The notes under the pieces: generated by a model
Databases searched by the model: none
What the model was told of the DNA's origin: nothing
The model's input: only the letters and a program-made list of their open reading frames with translations
Shown here: piece after piece, positions 52,488 to 60,478 of the stretch
Layout: each line of letters starts with the position of its first letter
How positions within the stretch are numbered: the first letter of the stretch is position 1
Assembly: GCF_039851965.1 (NCBI RefSeq)
Contig: NZ_CP156674.1
Location: forward strand, 3,658,001 to 3,722,000
Origin: Pseudalkalibacillus hwajinpoensis
GTDB lineage: Bacteria; Bacillota; Bacilli; Bacillales; Guptibacillaceae
Direction: 5' to 3'
DNA: 64,000 nt
Translations under genes and position numbers: made by a program

Positions 52488-53057
52488 ATGCAGTCAAAAC
52501 ATGAGTGGCGTACAAAGATGAAGACTAGACTTAGTGAGCTTACAGCTTCAGAAAAGGAGCTTCTTGATAACGATATATTAGAGCGGCTGTTTACATATGA
52601 TTCTTATTTAAAAGCCCAAACGGTTGGGCTGACCATTGCAATGAAGAACGAAGTGAATACACAGAAAATTATAGAGAGGGCCTGGTTAGACGGTAAGAAA
52701 GTCGCTGTACCAAAATGTGATCCTAAATCAAAGCAGATGACTTTTTATTACCTAACTGAATGGAATCAGCTTGAAACCGTCTATTTTGGATTAAAAGAAC
52801 CAAAACCAGATAAAACCTATATATGTGATAGTCGCGATATTAACCTTTTGCTAGTACCCGGGCTTATCTTCGATATGCAAGGATTTAGAATTGGATTTGG
52901 TGGTGGGTATTACGATCGGTATTTGCAGAACTACCCAAATGAAACGGTTTCACTCGCTTACGAAATTCAAGTCACTGAAGCAGTACCAACCGAATCATTT
53001 GATCTTCCTGTCCAAGCACTTATTACGAATGAACAAATTGTCCACTTCACATGCTGA
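52488..53057 (+). CDS. yqgN: 5-formyltetrahydrofolate cyclo-ligase
   Basis: ATP-dependent conversion of 5-formyl-THF to 5,10-methenyl-THF. The 189-residue protein has the nucleotide-binding stretch FRIGFGGGYYDRYL near residue 135 and LLLVPGLIFDMQG before it, as in the family; the N-terminal basic helix (SKHEWRTKMKTRL) is also typical. TAGGAGG stands seven bases before ATG 52488 and only one before ATG 52482. Its end overlaps the next gene by seven bases. Confidence 0.93.
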   Translation: MQSKHEWRTKMKTRLSELTASEKELLDNDILERLFTYDSYLKAQTVGLTIAMKNEVNTQKIIERAWLDGKKVAVPKCDPKSKQMTFYYLTEWNQLETVYFGLKEPKPDKTYICDSRDINLLLVPGLIFDMQGFRIGFGGGYYDRYLQNYPNETVSLAYEIQVTEAVPTESFDLPVQALITNEQIVHFTC

Positions 53058-53824
53058 TCATCTATTTCGTTCTAAGTGCAATAACAGGTTTTGCTGGATA
53101 TAAGGCTAAATCCCTTACAGCAGGAGGAGCTATCACTGCAGCCATAGTCGGCAGTGCCATTGCCTATGGATTTGGTTGGAAGGGTTTACTGCTATTGGGT
53201 GTTTTCTTTGTATCTTCTTCATTATGGAGTAAATATAAAGTGAAACAAAAAGAAGCTGTCGAGCAGATTGTAGAGAAGGGTGCAGCAAGAGATCACTACC
53301 AGGTACTAGCTAATGGAGGGGCAGCAGCCTTTGCTGGAATTTGGATGGGACTGTATCCAAATTACTGGTTGGCAGTCTTCTTCCTGGCTGCACTGGCTAC
53401 TTCTAATGCGGATACGTGGGCGTCTGAGCTTGGAGTGCTTTCAAAACGTCTGCCACTCCATATACTAAAATTAAAATTGGTTCCTGCAGGCACATCTGGA
53501 GCGGTTAGCGTGCTCGGTCTGTTATCTTCTTTAATGGGTGCATTATTAATTGGAAGCTTGGGTGCTGTTTTGTTTGAAAAGTCATTGTTGCTGTTAGTTT
53601 CTGTTACATTTGGAGGTTTTCTGGGTTGTTTAGTTGATACATTCCTTGGTGGTTTGATACAGGAAGAATTTCGTTGTCAGGTATGCGGGATTAAAACTGA
53701 GCGGCATGTTCATTGCGGAATGAAAACAGTGAAGATAAAAGGTCTTTCCGGTTTAAATAACGATGTGGTAAATTTCTTATCCTCTATTACTGGTGGAATT
53801 GCTGGAGGTGTCTGGTTTTTATGA
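53051..53824 (+). CDS. DUF92 / TIGR00297-family membrane protein
   Basis: A 257-residue integral membrane protein with about six hydrophobic segments. Family signatures are AKSLTAGGAITAAIVGSAIA near residue 20, ARDHYQVLANGGAAAFAG near 78, ATSNADTWASELGVLS near 115 and GTSGAVSVLGLLSS near 143. Plant relatives (VTE6) are phytyl-phosphate kinases; the bacterial role is not established, though CDP-archaeol-synthase-like chemistry on prenyl phosphates is a fair guess. It overlaps yqgN by seven bases and mobA by four. Ser/Cys-x-Cys (CQVCGIKTERHVHC) near 214 could bind metal. Confidence 0.85.
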   Translation: MLIIYFVLSAITGFAGYKAKSLTAGGAITAAIVGSAIAYGFGWKGLLLLGVFFVSSSLWSKYKVKQKEAVEQIVEKGAARDHYQVLANGGAAAFAGIWMGLYPNYWLAVFFLAALATSNADTWASELGVLSKRLPLHILKLKLVPAGTSGAVSVLGLLSSLMGALLIGSLGAVLFEKSLLLLVSVTFGGFLGCLVDTFLGGLIQEEFRCQVCGIKTERHVHCGMKTVKIKGLSGLNNDVVNFLSSITGGIAGGVWFL

Positions 53825-54414
53825 AGGTAGCTGGTATTTTGCTTGCAGGTGGGGAGTCGCGTAGATTCGGTTCACCTAAAGCTTTTGCAACTTATAAAGG
53901 TGAGCCATTTTATCGGATTATTCTTAACCAACTTGACTCGATTGTAGATAGAAGTGTTATCGTATCAAAGCAGGAGTTAATAGGAAAGTTTCAACAAGTA
54001 TCTTCTTATCCAGTTAATGTCATCACTGATAACGAGTCATATTGTGGGATGGGGCCACTTGCGGGTATATACTCAGCTATGAAATCACTGGATGCCGATT
54101 ATTACATAACAGTAGCCTGTGATATGCCACTTGTTACAAGCGACATTTTTGCTTTTTTGGTGGATAAAGCGAAACGACATGATGCAAGTGTGGTACCTGT
54201 TGTAGATGGACGGGTACAGCCACTTTGCGCAATTTATCATGCTTCTTGTAAACCAACGATTGAAGCTAATCTTAAAGCAGGCAGAAAGCGAATGAGCGAT
54301 TTTCTAAAAGATTGTGAGATCCACTATGCCCCTTTTGGAGTTGATCATAAACAGTGGTTTATGAATATTAACACAAGTGATGATTATAAATTCGTGCAGG
54401 AGGAGAAAGAGTAA
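53821..54414 (+). CDS. mobA: Molybdenum cofactor guanylyltransferase
   Basis: Adds GMP to molybdopterin to give the MGD cofactor. The 197-residue protein opens with the nucleotidyltransferase motif ILLAGGESRRFGSPKAF (residues 6-22), then CGMGPLAGIYSAM near 77, VACDMPLV near 98 (metal-binding Asp) and RVQPLCAIYH near 130. ATGA overlap with the DUF92 gene and direct contact with the next gene indicate an operon. No molybdoenzyme or other moa/moe gene lies in this window. Confidence 0.88.
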   Translation: MKVAGILLAGGESRRFGSPKAFATYKGEPFYRIILNQLDSIVDRSVIVSKQELIGKFQQVSSYPVNVITDNESYCGMGPLAGIYSAMKSLDADYYITVACDMPLVTSDIFAFLVDKAKRHDASVVPVVDGRVQPLCAIYHASCKPTIEANLKAGRKRMSDFLKDCEIHYAPFGVDHKQWFMNINTSDDYKFVQEEKE

Positions 54415-55434
54415 ATGGATGAGCTAAAACGATATTCCCGCCAAATGCTTTTTACACCAATAGGCGAAGATGGACAGAAGAAGTTTAATCAATCCAAAGC
54501 CCTTGTGGTTGGAATGGGGGCCCTTGGGACCGCGATCGCTAACCATCTTGTTCGAGCAGGATTTGGTTATGTTAGAATCGTGGATCGCGATTATGTGGAG
54601 AAAAGTAATTTGCAACGTCAAATGCTTTTCGATGAAGAAGATGTGGCAGCGGCCTTACCGAAAACAGTGGCGGCAAAGAAAAAACTAGAGAAAATGAATT
54701 CGTCGGTTACGATTGATGCGATTACGACGGATGTGAACGCTAGTAATATAATGGATTTACTTGAAGGAATCGACTTTGTGATGGATGGCACAGATAATTT
54801 TTCGACCAGGTTTCTCTTAAATGATGCCTGTTTTAAGAAAAAAATCCCATTTGTGTATGGCGGTGCCGTAAGTTCGAGAGGGATGACTGCGTTGTTCGTC
54901 CCCGACGTGACACCCTGCTTACGTTGCTTTATTCAAGGAGGAGAACAAACATCTGGTGAGACGTGTGATACGATCGGCGTAATTTCGCCAATCGTGGATG
55001 TGATTGCCTCTTATCAGGTGACAGAGATCATGAAATATGTAGCAGGTGATCATGACAAGCTCCATAAAAGCTTATTAACGATGGATATCTGGAACAACCA
55101 CAGTTATGCAATGAAGTTTTCTTCTCCAAAAGAAGGATGCACTACCTGTCAGAAGAAAGAGTATCCTGCCTTACAAGCTGGAACGAGGAAAGATGTTACT
55201 TCATTGTGTGGGAGAGAAACGATCCAAATCCAGCTCGAAAGTCGGTTTGATTTAAAGGAGTGGGCTATAAAGCTTCAAAAAACAGCTGAAGTTAAAGAAA
55301 CGCCTTTTCTTCTCAAAGCGCAGTTGGAAGAAGGAGAGCGACTCGTTATATTCCCTGATGGCCGAGTTCTTGTTCAGGGTACAGAAGATAGTGGGAGGGC
55401 GAAAGCACTTTATGCCCGATATATTGGAATGTAA
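54415..55434 (+). CDS. MoeB/ThiF-family adenylyltransferase
   Basis: Activates the C-terminus of a small sulfur-carrier protein (MoaD or ThiS) by adenylation. The 339-residue protein has the ATP site VVGMGALGTAIANHLVRAG (about 28-46), the DRDYVEKSNLQRQ arginine-finger region near 58, zinc CxxC pairs CLRC near 169 and CTTC near 241, and TCDTIGVI near 182, whose cysteine is the family thioester candidate. A C-terminal extension of about 80 residues has no clear domain. It abuts mobA (start right after its stop), so a role in molybdopterin synthesis (MoeB) is more likely than thiazole synthesis. Confidence 0.87.
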   Translation: MDELKRYSRQMLFTPIGEDGQKKFNQSKALVVGMGALGTAIANHLVRAGFGYVRIVDRDYVEKSNLQRQMLFDEEDVAAALPKTVAAKKKLEKMNSSVTIDAITTDVNASNIMDLLEGIDFVMDGTDNFSTRFLLNDACFKKKIPFVYGGAVSSRGMTALFVPDVTPCLRCFIQGGEQTSGETCDTIGVISPIVDVIASYQVTEIMKYVAGDHDKLHKSLLTMDIWNNHSYAMKFSSPKEGCTTCQKKEYPALQAGTRKDVTSLCGRETIQIQLESRFDLKEWAIKLQKTAEVKETPFLLKAQLEEGERLVIFPDGRVLVQGTEDSGRAKALYARYIGM

Positions 55435-55464
55435 AAAGCGCCAGCCTGAGGGCTGGTGCTTTTT
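55433..55464 (+). terminator. Terminator of the yqgN-DUF92-mobA-moeB operon
   Basis: Fourteen-pair stem (55433-55446 with 55451-55464, one G-T pair); the last five bases are T. Confidence 0.85.
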
Positions 55465-55481
55465 ACCATCGAGGACACTAC

Positions 55482-55510
55482 TTGACACATTGTGAGATCG
55501 GTTATAGAAT
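55482..55510 (+). promoter_or_regulatory. Promoter of the T-box leader
   Basis: TTGACA (55482-55487), 17-bp spacer, TAGAAT (55505-55510): close to sigma-A consensus. Confidence 0.85.
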
Positions 55511-55516
55511 AACAAT

Positions 55517-55791
55517 GTTACTTAAACGCACAAAAGCATAAAAGTATAAAAGTGATTGTTGAATTGACTATAAAATAAAGTGATGAGTCAGAAGAGTAAC
55601 TTCTTATGTTGAGCAGCAGCAGAGACCTGGTGGATGGTGAGAGTCAGGGCATATAAGAGTGAAATTACATCTGATGAGCTTGGTGAAACCCGGGATCCTG
55701 CCGTTATTAAGGATTTGAGTGGACAGGCAGACTGTCAACAAGGGTGGTACCGCGAAGTAATTCGTCCCTTCATACGTGAAGGGCTTTTTTT
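55517..55791 (+). promoter_or_regulatory. T-box leader, tyrosine-type specifier
   Basis: The invariant T-box AGGGTGGTACCGCG is at 55741-55754, followed by an intrinsic terminator CCCTTCA-TACG-TGAAGGG (55766-55783) with T7. Upstream is Stem I (AGTGATGAG, AGAGTAAC). The specifier region reads GTGAAATTACATC; TAC at 55666-55668 followed by A fits a tyrosine codon, as in tyrS leaders (GAACTACATC). Uncharged tRNA-Tyr should favour the antiterminator. Confidence 0.9.
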
Positions 55792-55856
55792 AATGGGGAA
55801 ATTCTGCAGGAGACAAACTAGAAGATACGACAACATGAATTAAGGGAGAGAACGAA

Positions 55857-57242
55857 ATGAAAAGAATATCATTTCCAATGGCCTTAACAGTGATTGCGCT
55901 CTTAATGAGCTGGATGCTGTTCAGTATCATTGTATTGAAAGTAGAACCTCATATGCCTCTGTTAGCTGGAATTGTAGGAACAGGGCTTCTTGGGTTAGCA
56001 CTTGGGATAAAATGGGATGTTATTGAAAAAGGTTTACTTGATAGTATTACCACTGGCCTTAAGCCAATATTGATTTTATTTATCGTCGGAATGATGATCG
56101 CTGTATGGATGCAGAGTGGCACGGTTCCAACACTACTGTATGGTGGCCTTCAGTTTATTAAACCTGAATGGTTCTTAATTAGCGCCCTTGTTGTAACGAT
56201 TATCGTCTCAAGTTTCACAGGAAGTTCGTTCACGACAATTGGAACAATCGGTGTTGCAATGATGGGAATTGGATCGGCGATGGGGATTAGTCCAGCTTTA
56301 GCAGCGGGTGCGGTCATTTCAGGTGCTTGTTTTGGTGATAAGATGTCACCGCTCTCGGATACAACAAATTTTGCACCAGCTGTAGCAAAAGTGGATTTAT
56401 TCACACACATACGACATATGATGAATACTACGATCCCAGCTATCATCGTTACGATAATCTTCTTTTTGATGATGAGTAAGCAACTGCCGGCTTCGGTGAA
56501 TCCTGAGGACATGCAGCAAGCAATTAGCGTACTTGAGAGCGAATTTCATCTATCACTCTGGACATTGATCCCACCGATTATCGTCGTTGTGCTCGCTGTA
56601 CGGCGCGTCCCAGTCTTACTGACCTTATTTACTGGTCTTTTTGCGGGTATTATTGTTGCTATGCTTACACAGGGTGTGACATCGGCAACGTCGATCCTTA
56701 CAACAATGCAAAGTGGATTTGTAAGTGAGACTTCAAGTGAGCTTGTAAATGGCATCGTAAATAGAGGTGGCTTGCAATCGATGATGTGGAGCGTCTCTCT
56801 CATTATTCTCGCTTTAGCACTTGGCGGGGTTCTTCAAGTAATGGGGATTATTCAAACACTTATGAGTGGATTAACGAAACTGCTAAATAGAAGAGGACAT
56901 TTAATTTCAGCTACTGCAGGTTCATCAATTGGAGTAAATTTACTAACAGGAGAACAGTATTTATCGATTCTTCTGCCGGGTCAAACGTTTGAGCCTTTCT
57001 ATGATCAAGCAGGCGTTGAGCGGAAATATTTATCACGAACGCTTGAAGATGCTGGAACATTAGTGAATCCTCTTATTCCCTGGGGAGTTTCAGGAGCTTT
57101 CTTTGCTGAAACACTTGGCGTCTCAGTCATGAGCTATTTGCCATTTGCCATTTTTCTATGGCTTTCACCTATTTTCACCATCATTATTGGTTACTGGTAT
57201 GATATTAAATATAGAAATACTTCTCGAGCTCAAAATGGATAA
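55857..57242 (+). CDS. NhaC-family transporter, probably tyrosine-responsive
   Basis: The 461-residue membrane protein has about 11-12 hydrophobic segments of the NhaC Na+/H+ antiporter type: GSSFTTIGTIGVAMMGIG near 123, GACFGDKMSPLSDTTNFAP near 157 and EDAGTLVNPLIPWGVSG near 399. The T-box leader in front points to an amino-acid carrier, most simply sodium-coupled tyrosine uptake, as proposed for the T-box-controlled YheL group. Proton/sodium exchange remains possible. Start ATG 55857 with AGGGAGAG upstream. Confidence 0.85.
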   Translation: MKRISFPMALTVIALLMSWMLFSIIVLKVEPHMPLLAGIVGTGLLGLALGIKWDVIEKGLLDSITTGLKPILILFIVGMMIAVWMQSGTVPTLLYGGLQFIKPEWFLISALVVTIIVSSFTGSSFTTIGTIGVAMMGIGSAMGISPALAAGAVISGACFGDKMSPLSDTTNFAPAVAKVDLFTHIRHMMNTTIPAIIVTIIFFLMMSKQLPASVNPEDMQQAISVLESEFHLSLWTLIPPIIVVVLAVRRVPVLLTLFTGLFAGIIVAMLTQGVTSATSILTTMQSGFVSETSSELVNGIVNRGGLQSMMWSVSLIILALALGGVLQVMGIIQTLMSGLTKLLNRRGHLISATAGSSIGVNLLTGEQYLSILLPGQTFEPFYDQAGVERKYLSRTLEDAGTLVNPLIPWGVSGAFFAETLGVSVMSYLPFAIFLWLSPIFTIIIGYWYDIKYRNTSRAQNG

Positions 57243-57297
57243 AAACGCCTTCACCTGTAAACAGTAGAACTATAATAATGTTTCAGGAGGAGGATTA

Positions 57298-57471
57298 ATG
57301 AGGCTATCAAGGCTGATCGTTTTACTATTGCTTCTTGTTGGCGTATATGAGTATCGGTACCGTATTCTAAACGGATTGCTAGGCATTGCAGTCATTCGAC
57401 GATTTGTTGTTGGAAATACGCTGAAAATGCCAGGTGTTCGAAAAAAACTTTTTACAACTTTCTTATCTTAA
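57298..57471 (+). CDS. Small single-pass membrane protein, 57 residues
   Basis: A short gene with a strong ribosome site (TCAGGAGGAGG, seven bases before ATG 57298). The product has a basic start (MRLSR), one hydrophobic stretch (LIVLLLLLVGVYEY), a second weakly hydrophobic one (ILNGLLGIAVI) and a basic C-terminal part (RRFVVG, KKLFTTFLS). Its TAA begins the terminator stem that follows. I do not recognise the family; it could follow the NhaC-type gene by read-through or have its own promoter. Confidence 0.75.
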   Translation: MRLSRLIVLLLLLVGVYEYRYRILNGLLGIAVIRRFVVGNTLKMPGVRKKLFTTFLS

Positions 57472-57498
57472 ACCTTCACCTCACTGGTGGAGGTTTTT
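57471..57498 (+). terminator. Terminator after the small membrane protein
   Basis: Ten-pair stem (57471-57480 with 57486-57495, one G-T pair), loop TCACT, T5. Confidence 0.88.
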
Positions 57499-57589
57499 CA
57501 ATTTCATCATTGCCTGAAACTTTATTAATAGAAAGCTAAGGGGTAGAATGTAAGGAAATAACTCAACCCTTTTTAAAGGTGGCGATTTT

Positions 57590-58294
57590 ATGAAATGGAC
57601 ACACGTGTTTTTTGATCTTGATAATACGTTATATAATCACGAATTGGCCTTCAAAAAAACGATTCAGCATTGTGCAGCGCTAATGCTAGCTAGAAAAGGA
57701 GTATCGGTAGCGGCTGGACAATGGTTTGATGTATTTAAATTATACTGCGACACGTATTGGAAGAATTACGAAAATGGCATCTGGTCTAGAGCGACCTATC
57801 AGATTAAACGTTACGAGAGTACAAACAACGAGTTTAACATATCGAGTTCTGATGAAGAAGCTCTTGCATTTCAGGAAGAATACCAGTCAAAGGTTGCCTC
57901 TTTCGCAGAACCTTTTTCCAGCATGGGAGATGTACTTTCAATTCTTAAGAAAAACAAGATAAAGCTTGGGATCATTACGAATGGTGCAAAGAAGACACAA
58001 ATGCAAAAAATTAGAGCACTTGATCTGATGAAGTGGTTTGAGCCTGATATGATCTTTATTTCAGAAGAAATAGGCTTGTCAAAACCCCACACGGATGTTT
58101 TTCACCATGTCCGGGAAGAAATAGGCAACTACCTTTACATAGGTGATTCATGGGATCAGGACATTCAACCTGCATTAGAAGCAGGATTTGACGTCATTTA
58201 CTTTAACTCACGAAAGGAGAAGGGGAGTCATTCACTTAAAGAGATTCCTGAAGTTACTTCGTACCGAGAACTATTGAATGTGCTAAATTTATAG
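57590..58294 (+). CDS. HAD-superfamily hydrolase, YjjG nucleotidase-like
   Basis: The 234-residue protein is a subfamily IA HAD phosphatase: motif I FFDLDNTLYNHE (8-19) with the nucleophile Asp, a helical cap (about 20-95), motif II GIITNGAKK near 125, motif III lysine in GLSKPHTD near 163 and motif IV YIGDSWDQDI near 182. Cap length and motif I (DNTL) resemble the YjjG pyrimidine nucleotidases that remove damaged nucleotides. TTAAAGGTGG precedes the ATG. Substrate not certain. Confidence 0.88.
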   Translation: MKWTHVFFDLDNTLYNHELAFKKTIQHCAALMLARKGVSVAAGQWFDVFKLYCDTYWKNYENGIWSRATYQIKRYESTNNEFNISSSDEEALAFQEEYQSKVASFAEPFSSMGDVLSILKKNKIKLGIITNGAKKTQMQKIRALDLMKWFEPDMIFISEEIGLSKPHTDVFHHVREEIGNYLYIGDSWDQDIQPALEAGFDVIYFNSRKEKGSHSLKEIPEVTSYRELLNVLNL

Positions 58295-58305
58295 AGCTTC
58301 CACAG

Positions 58306-59205
58306 CTAATTGTTATCTTGGCTCAAAATCGGTTCATTTAGATACTGAATGAGCTGAATATTTTCCCCACTGTCGGTCTGAAATAAAACCAAAAGATAGG
58401 GAGATTGTTTATGAAGCAACAATAGTGGGATCGTGCTGCCAATCGGGGACGCTGTTTGCCCTTCAGAAGCCTGAATGCCAAGAAAGTAGTTTCTATAAAG
58501 ACCTTCCCATATACCTCCTATGGTATCTGTACTTTGTTCTTTTGATAACCCGGGCAGCGCTTTTTCCTGATAAAGATGAAGTTCTGTTAATGGAATAATG
58601 TAATAATCTTCTGGACGAATTTGATATTCAGTGATTATTTCTTTAAAAACGTGTTGGAATTGTTGCACAAGTGCATGATCAAGAATGAACTCCCATTCTT
58701 TTTCTTCTTCTGTGTGAGCCGTTTTAAAAGATTCGAGCGGAGTCATTGGTGAATCAATGACATAGAGCTGATCATAGCTCATTTCTTGAGCGCTTTTAAT
58801 GACATCGTTCGGATAATGAATTTCACCATAATGGTAGCTAATTGTCTCATAGTGGCCACTGTCTTCACTGGTGAATTTCTTTTTCTGATTAATAGATGCT
58901 GTATTTTCTTTCCATGTCGACATCGTATCAATGAGCCGACCTTCTTCATATAAAAATGAAAGATCCTGGCGAAGGTATGCGCTTTCGCTAAGAGTAGATT
59001 CTGATTTCCAGTTTAATGTGTATTCATCTTCATCTTCCTGCGTTAGAATGGTGAGTGAAGTACTCGCCGATTCAAATGTTACATCTGGATCAGGAGGGAA
59101 ATACGTAAACGATTCCCTAATCGGATTGCTGTTTGTGTTGACAAGGATGAGAGCAAAAACCCCAATCAGACCAATCATTATGATGTAGTGCCCTTTTTTG
59201 ATCAT
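58306..59205 (-). CDS. Membrane-anchored hypothetical protein
   Basis: I do not recognise the family. The 299 residues have one N-terminal anchor (MIKKGHYIIMIGLIGVFALI) and an extracytoplasmic domain of about 270 residues with acidic, beta-rich composition (STSLTILTQEDEDEYTLNW, YETISYHYGEIHYP, IIPLTELHLYQEK). GGAGGT stands five bases before ATG 59205; the longer frame to 59286 is not supported. It ends 12 bases beyond the convergent HAD gene, with no hairpin visible between them, and diverges from the M42 peptidase gene. Confidence 0.78.
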   Translation of the reverse strand: MIKKGHYIIMIGLIGVFALILVNTNSNPIRESFTYFPPDPDVTFESASTSLTILTQEDEDEYTLNWKSESTLSESAYLRQDLSFLYEEGRLIDTMSTWKENTASINQKKKFTSEDSGHYETISYHYGEIHYPNDVIKSAQEMSYDQLYVIDSPMTPLESFKTAHTEEEKEWEFILDHALVQQFQHVFKEIITEYQIRPEDYYIIPLTELHLYQEKALPGLSKEQSTDTIGGIWEGLYRNYFLGIQASEGQTASPIGSTIPLLLLHKQSPYLLVLFQTDSGENIQLIQYLNEPILSQDNN

Positions 59206-59316
59206 CCCTAACCTCCAAATCTTTAAGCTTGTCATCATATTTATGATGAAAGTTCTCTTTTTATGAAAGGGATAACAAAGAGACAAATTTTGAAGCTAAC
59301 AGAGAGGATGAAAACA

Positions 59317-60369
59317 ATGAATGATTTTTTTCATGCAGAAGAACTTCTAAACACAACAAAAGATTTAGTAAGTATTCCCAGTCCTTCTGGCTATACAGAC
59401 GAAGTGATCAGCTGGGTAGATGGAAGGATGCAGGAGCTTGGAGTCGCAACTTCACGTAACAATAAAGGTGGCCTTATCGCGACGATTGAAGGGGAGAACA
59501 CTTCAAAACATCGTATGTTAACGGCTCACGTTGATACGCTGGGGGCGATGGTTAAGGAAATCAAAAGTGACGGTCGCTTGCGGTTGTCTCTTATTGGTGG
59601 TTTCCGCTTTAACGCTATTGAAGGTGAGTATTGTGAGATTATTACTGGATCAGGCAAGCGTTTCTCTGGAACGATTCTTTTGCATCAGACATCTGTTCAT
59701 GTCTACAAAAACAATGGAGATGTGAAACGCGATGAGCAAAATATGGAGGTTCGTCTAGATGAACGAGTTTTTTCTGTAGAAGATGTTCAGAACCTTGGAA
59801 TTCGAGTGGGTGATTTTACAGCTTTTGATCCTCGCGTACAACTTACAGAAAGTGGCTTTATTAAGTCTAGACACCTTGATGATAAAGCGAGCGTAGCTCT
59901 CCTTCTGGCAAATATCAAAAAAATTAAAGAAGAAAATCTAACGCTCCCATATACAACTCATTTCTTAATTTCGAATAATGAAGAAATTGGATACGGAGGG
60001 AATTCGAATATTCCGCCTGAAACGGTTGAATACATAGCTGTAGATATGGGGGCACTTGGAGATGGACAAGCTTCTGATGAATATACGGTTTCCATTTGCG
60101 CGAAGGATTCGAGTGGACCTTATCATTATCGGTTAAGGGAGCACCTGGTGAAACTTGCAGAGGAATCAAGCATTGAATACAAACTGGATATTTATCCTTA
60201 TTATGGCTCGGACGCTTCTGCAGCGATTCGAGCAGGAGCGGATGTCAGGCACGCTCTCATTGGGCCAGGAATTGATGCTTCACATGCCTATGAACGTACA
60301 CATAAAGGTTCTATGCTTCATACAGCAAATTTAATTTATAAATATTTACTGTCTTCTATGATTGATTAA
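59317..60369 (+). CDS. M42-family metallo-aminopeptidase
   Basis: Cytoplasmic dinuclear metallopeptidase (glutamyl aminopeptidase/endoglucanase-like). The 350 residues carry all metal ligands: TAHVDTLGAMV near residue 70, SRHLDDKASVALL near 185, the EE pair of NNEEIGYGGN near 220, VDMGALG near 242, and the last histidine in HAYERTH near 331. The nested domain (about 75-165) is also present. Start at ATG 59317 (GAGAGG nine bases upstream); ATG 59308 is an alternative. Similar to YsdC of B. subtilis. Confidence 0.92.
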   Translation: MNDFFHAEELLNTTKDLVSIPSPSGYTDEVISWVDGRMQELGVATSRNNKGGLIATIEGENTSKHRMLTAHVDTLGAMVKEIKSDGRLRLSLIGGFRFNAIEGEYCEIITGSGKRFSGTILLHQTSVHVYKNNGDVKRDEQNMEVRLDERVFSVEDVQNLGIRVGDFTAFDPRVQLTESGFIKSRHLDDKASVALLLANIKKIKEENLTLPYTTHFLISNNEEIGYGGNSNIPPETVEYIAVDMGALGDGQASDEYTVSICAKDSSGPYHYRLREHLVKLAEESSIEYKLDIYPYYGSDASAAIRAGADVRHALIGPGIDASHAYERTHKGSMLHTANLIYKYLLSSMID

Positions 60370-60378
60370 CCTACATTG

Positions 60379-60408
60379 ACCAGCCTCAGAACCCGAGGTT
60401 GGTTTTTT
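60379..60408 (+). terminator. Terminator of the M42 peptidase gene
   Basis: Nine-pair stem (60379-60387 with 60395-60403, one G-T pair) followed by TTTTTT. Confidence 0.85.
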
Positions 60409-60478
60409 ATATGCCCAATTATCCAGCAGGTATGCAATAGATTCGATTGGTGAATGATGGATATGAGGAGGGGGACCT

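Noticed and set aside
55634..55843. 69-codon open frame ahead of the NhaC-type gene
   Set aside because: It lies within the T-box leader and its terminator, so the sequence is explained by RNA structure.
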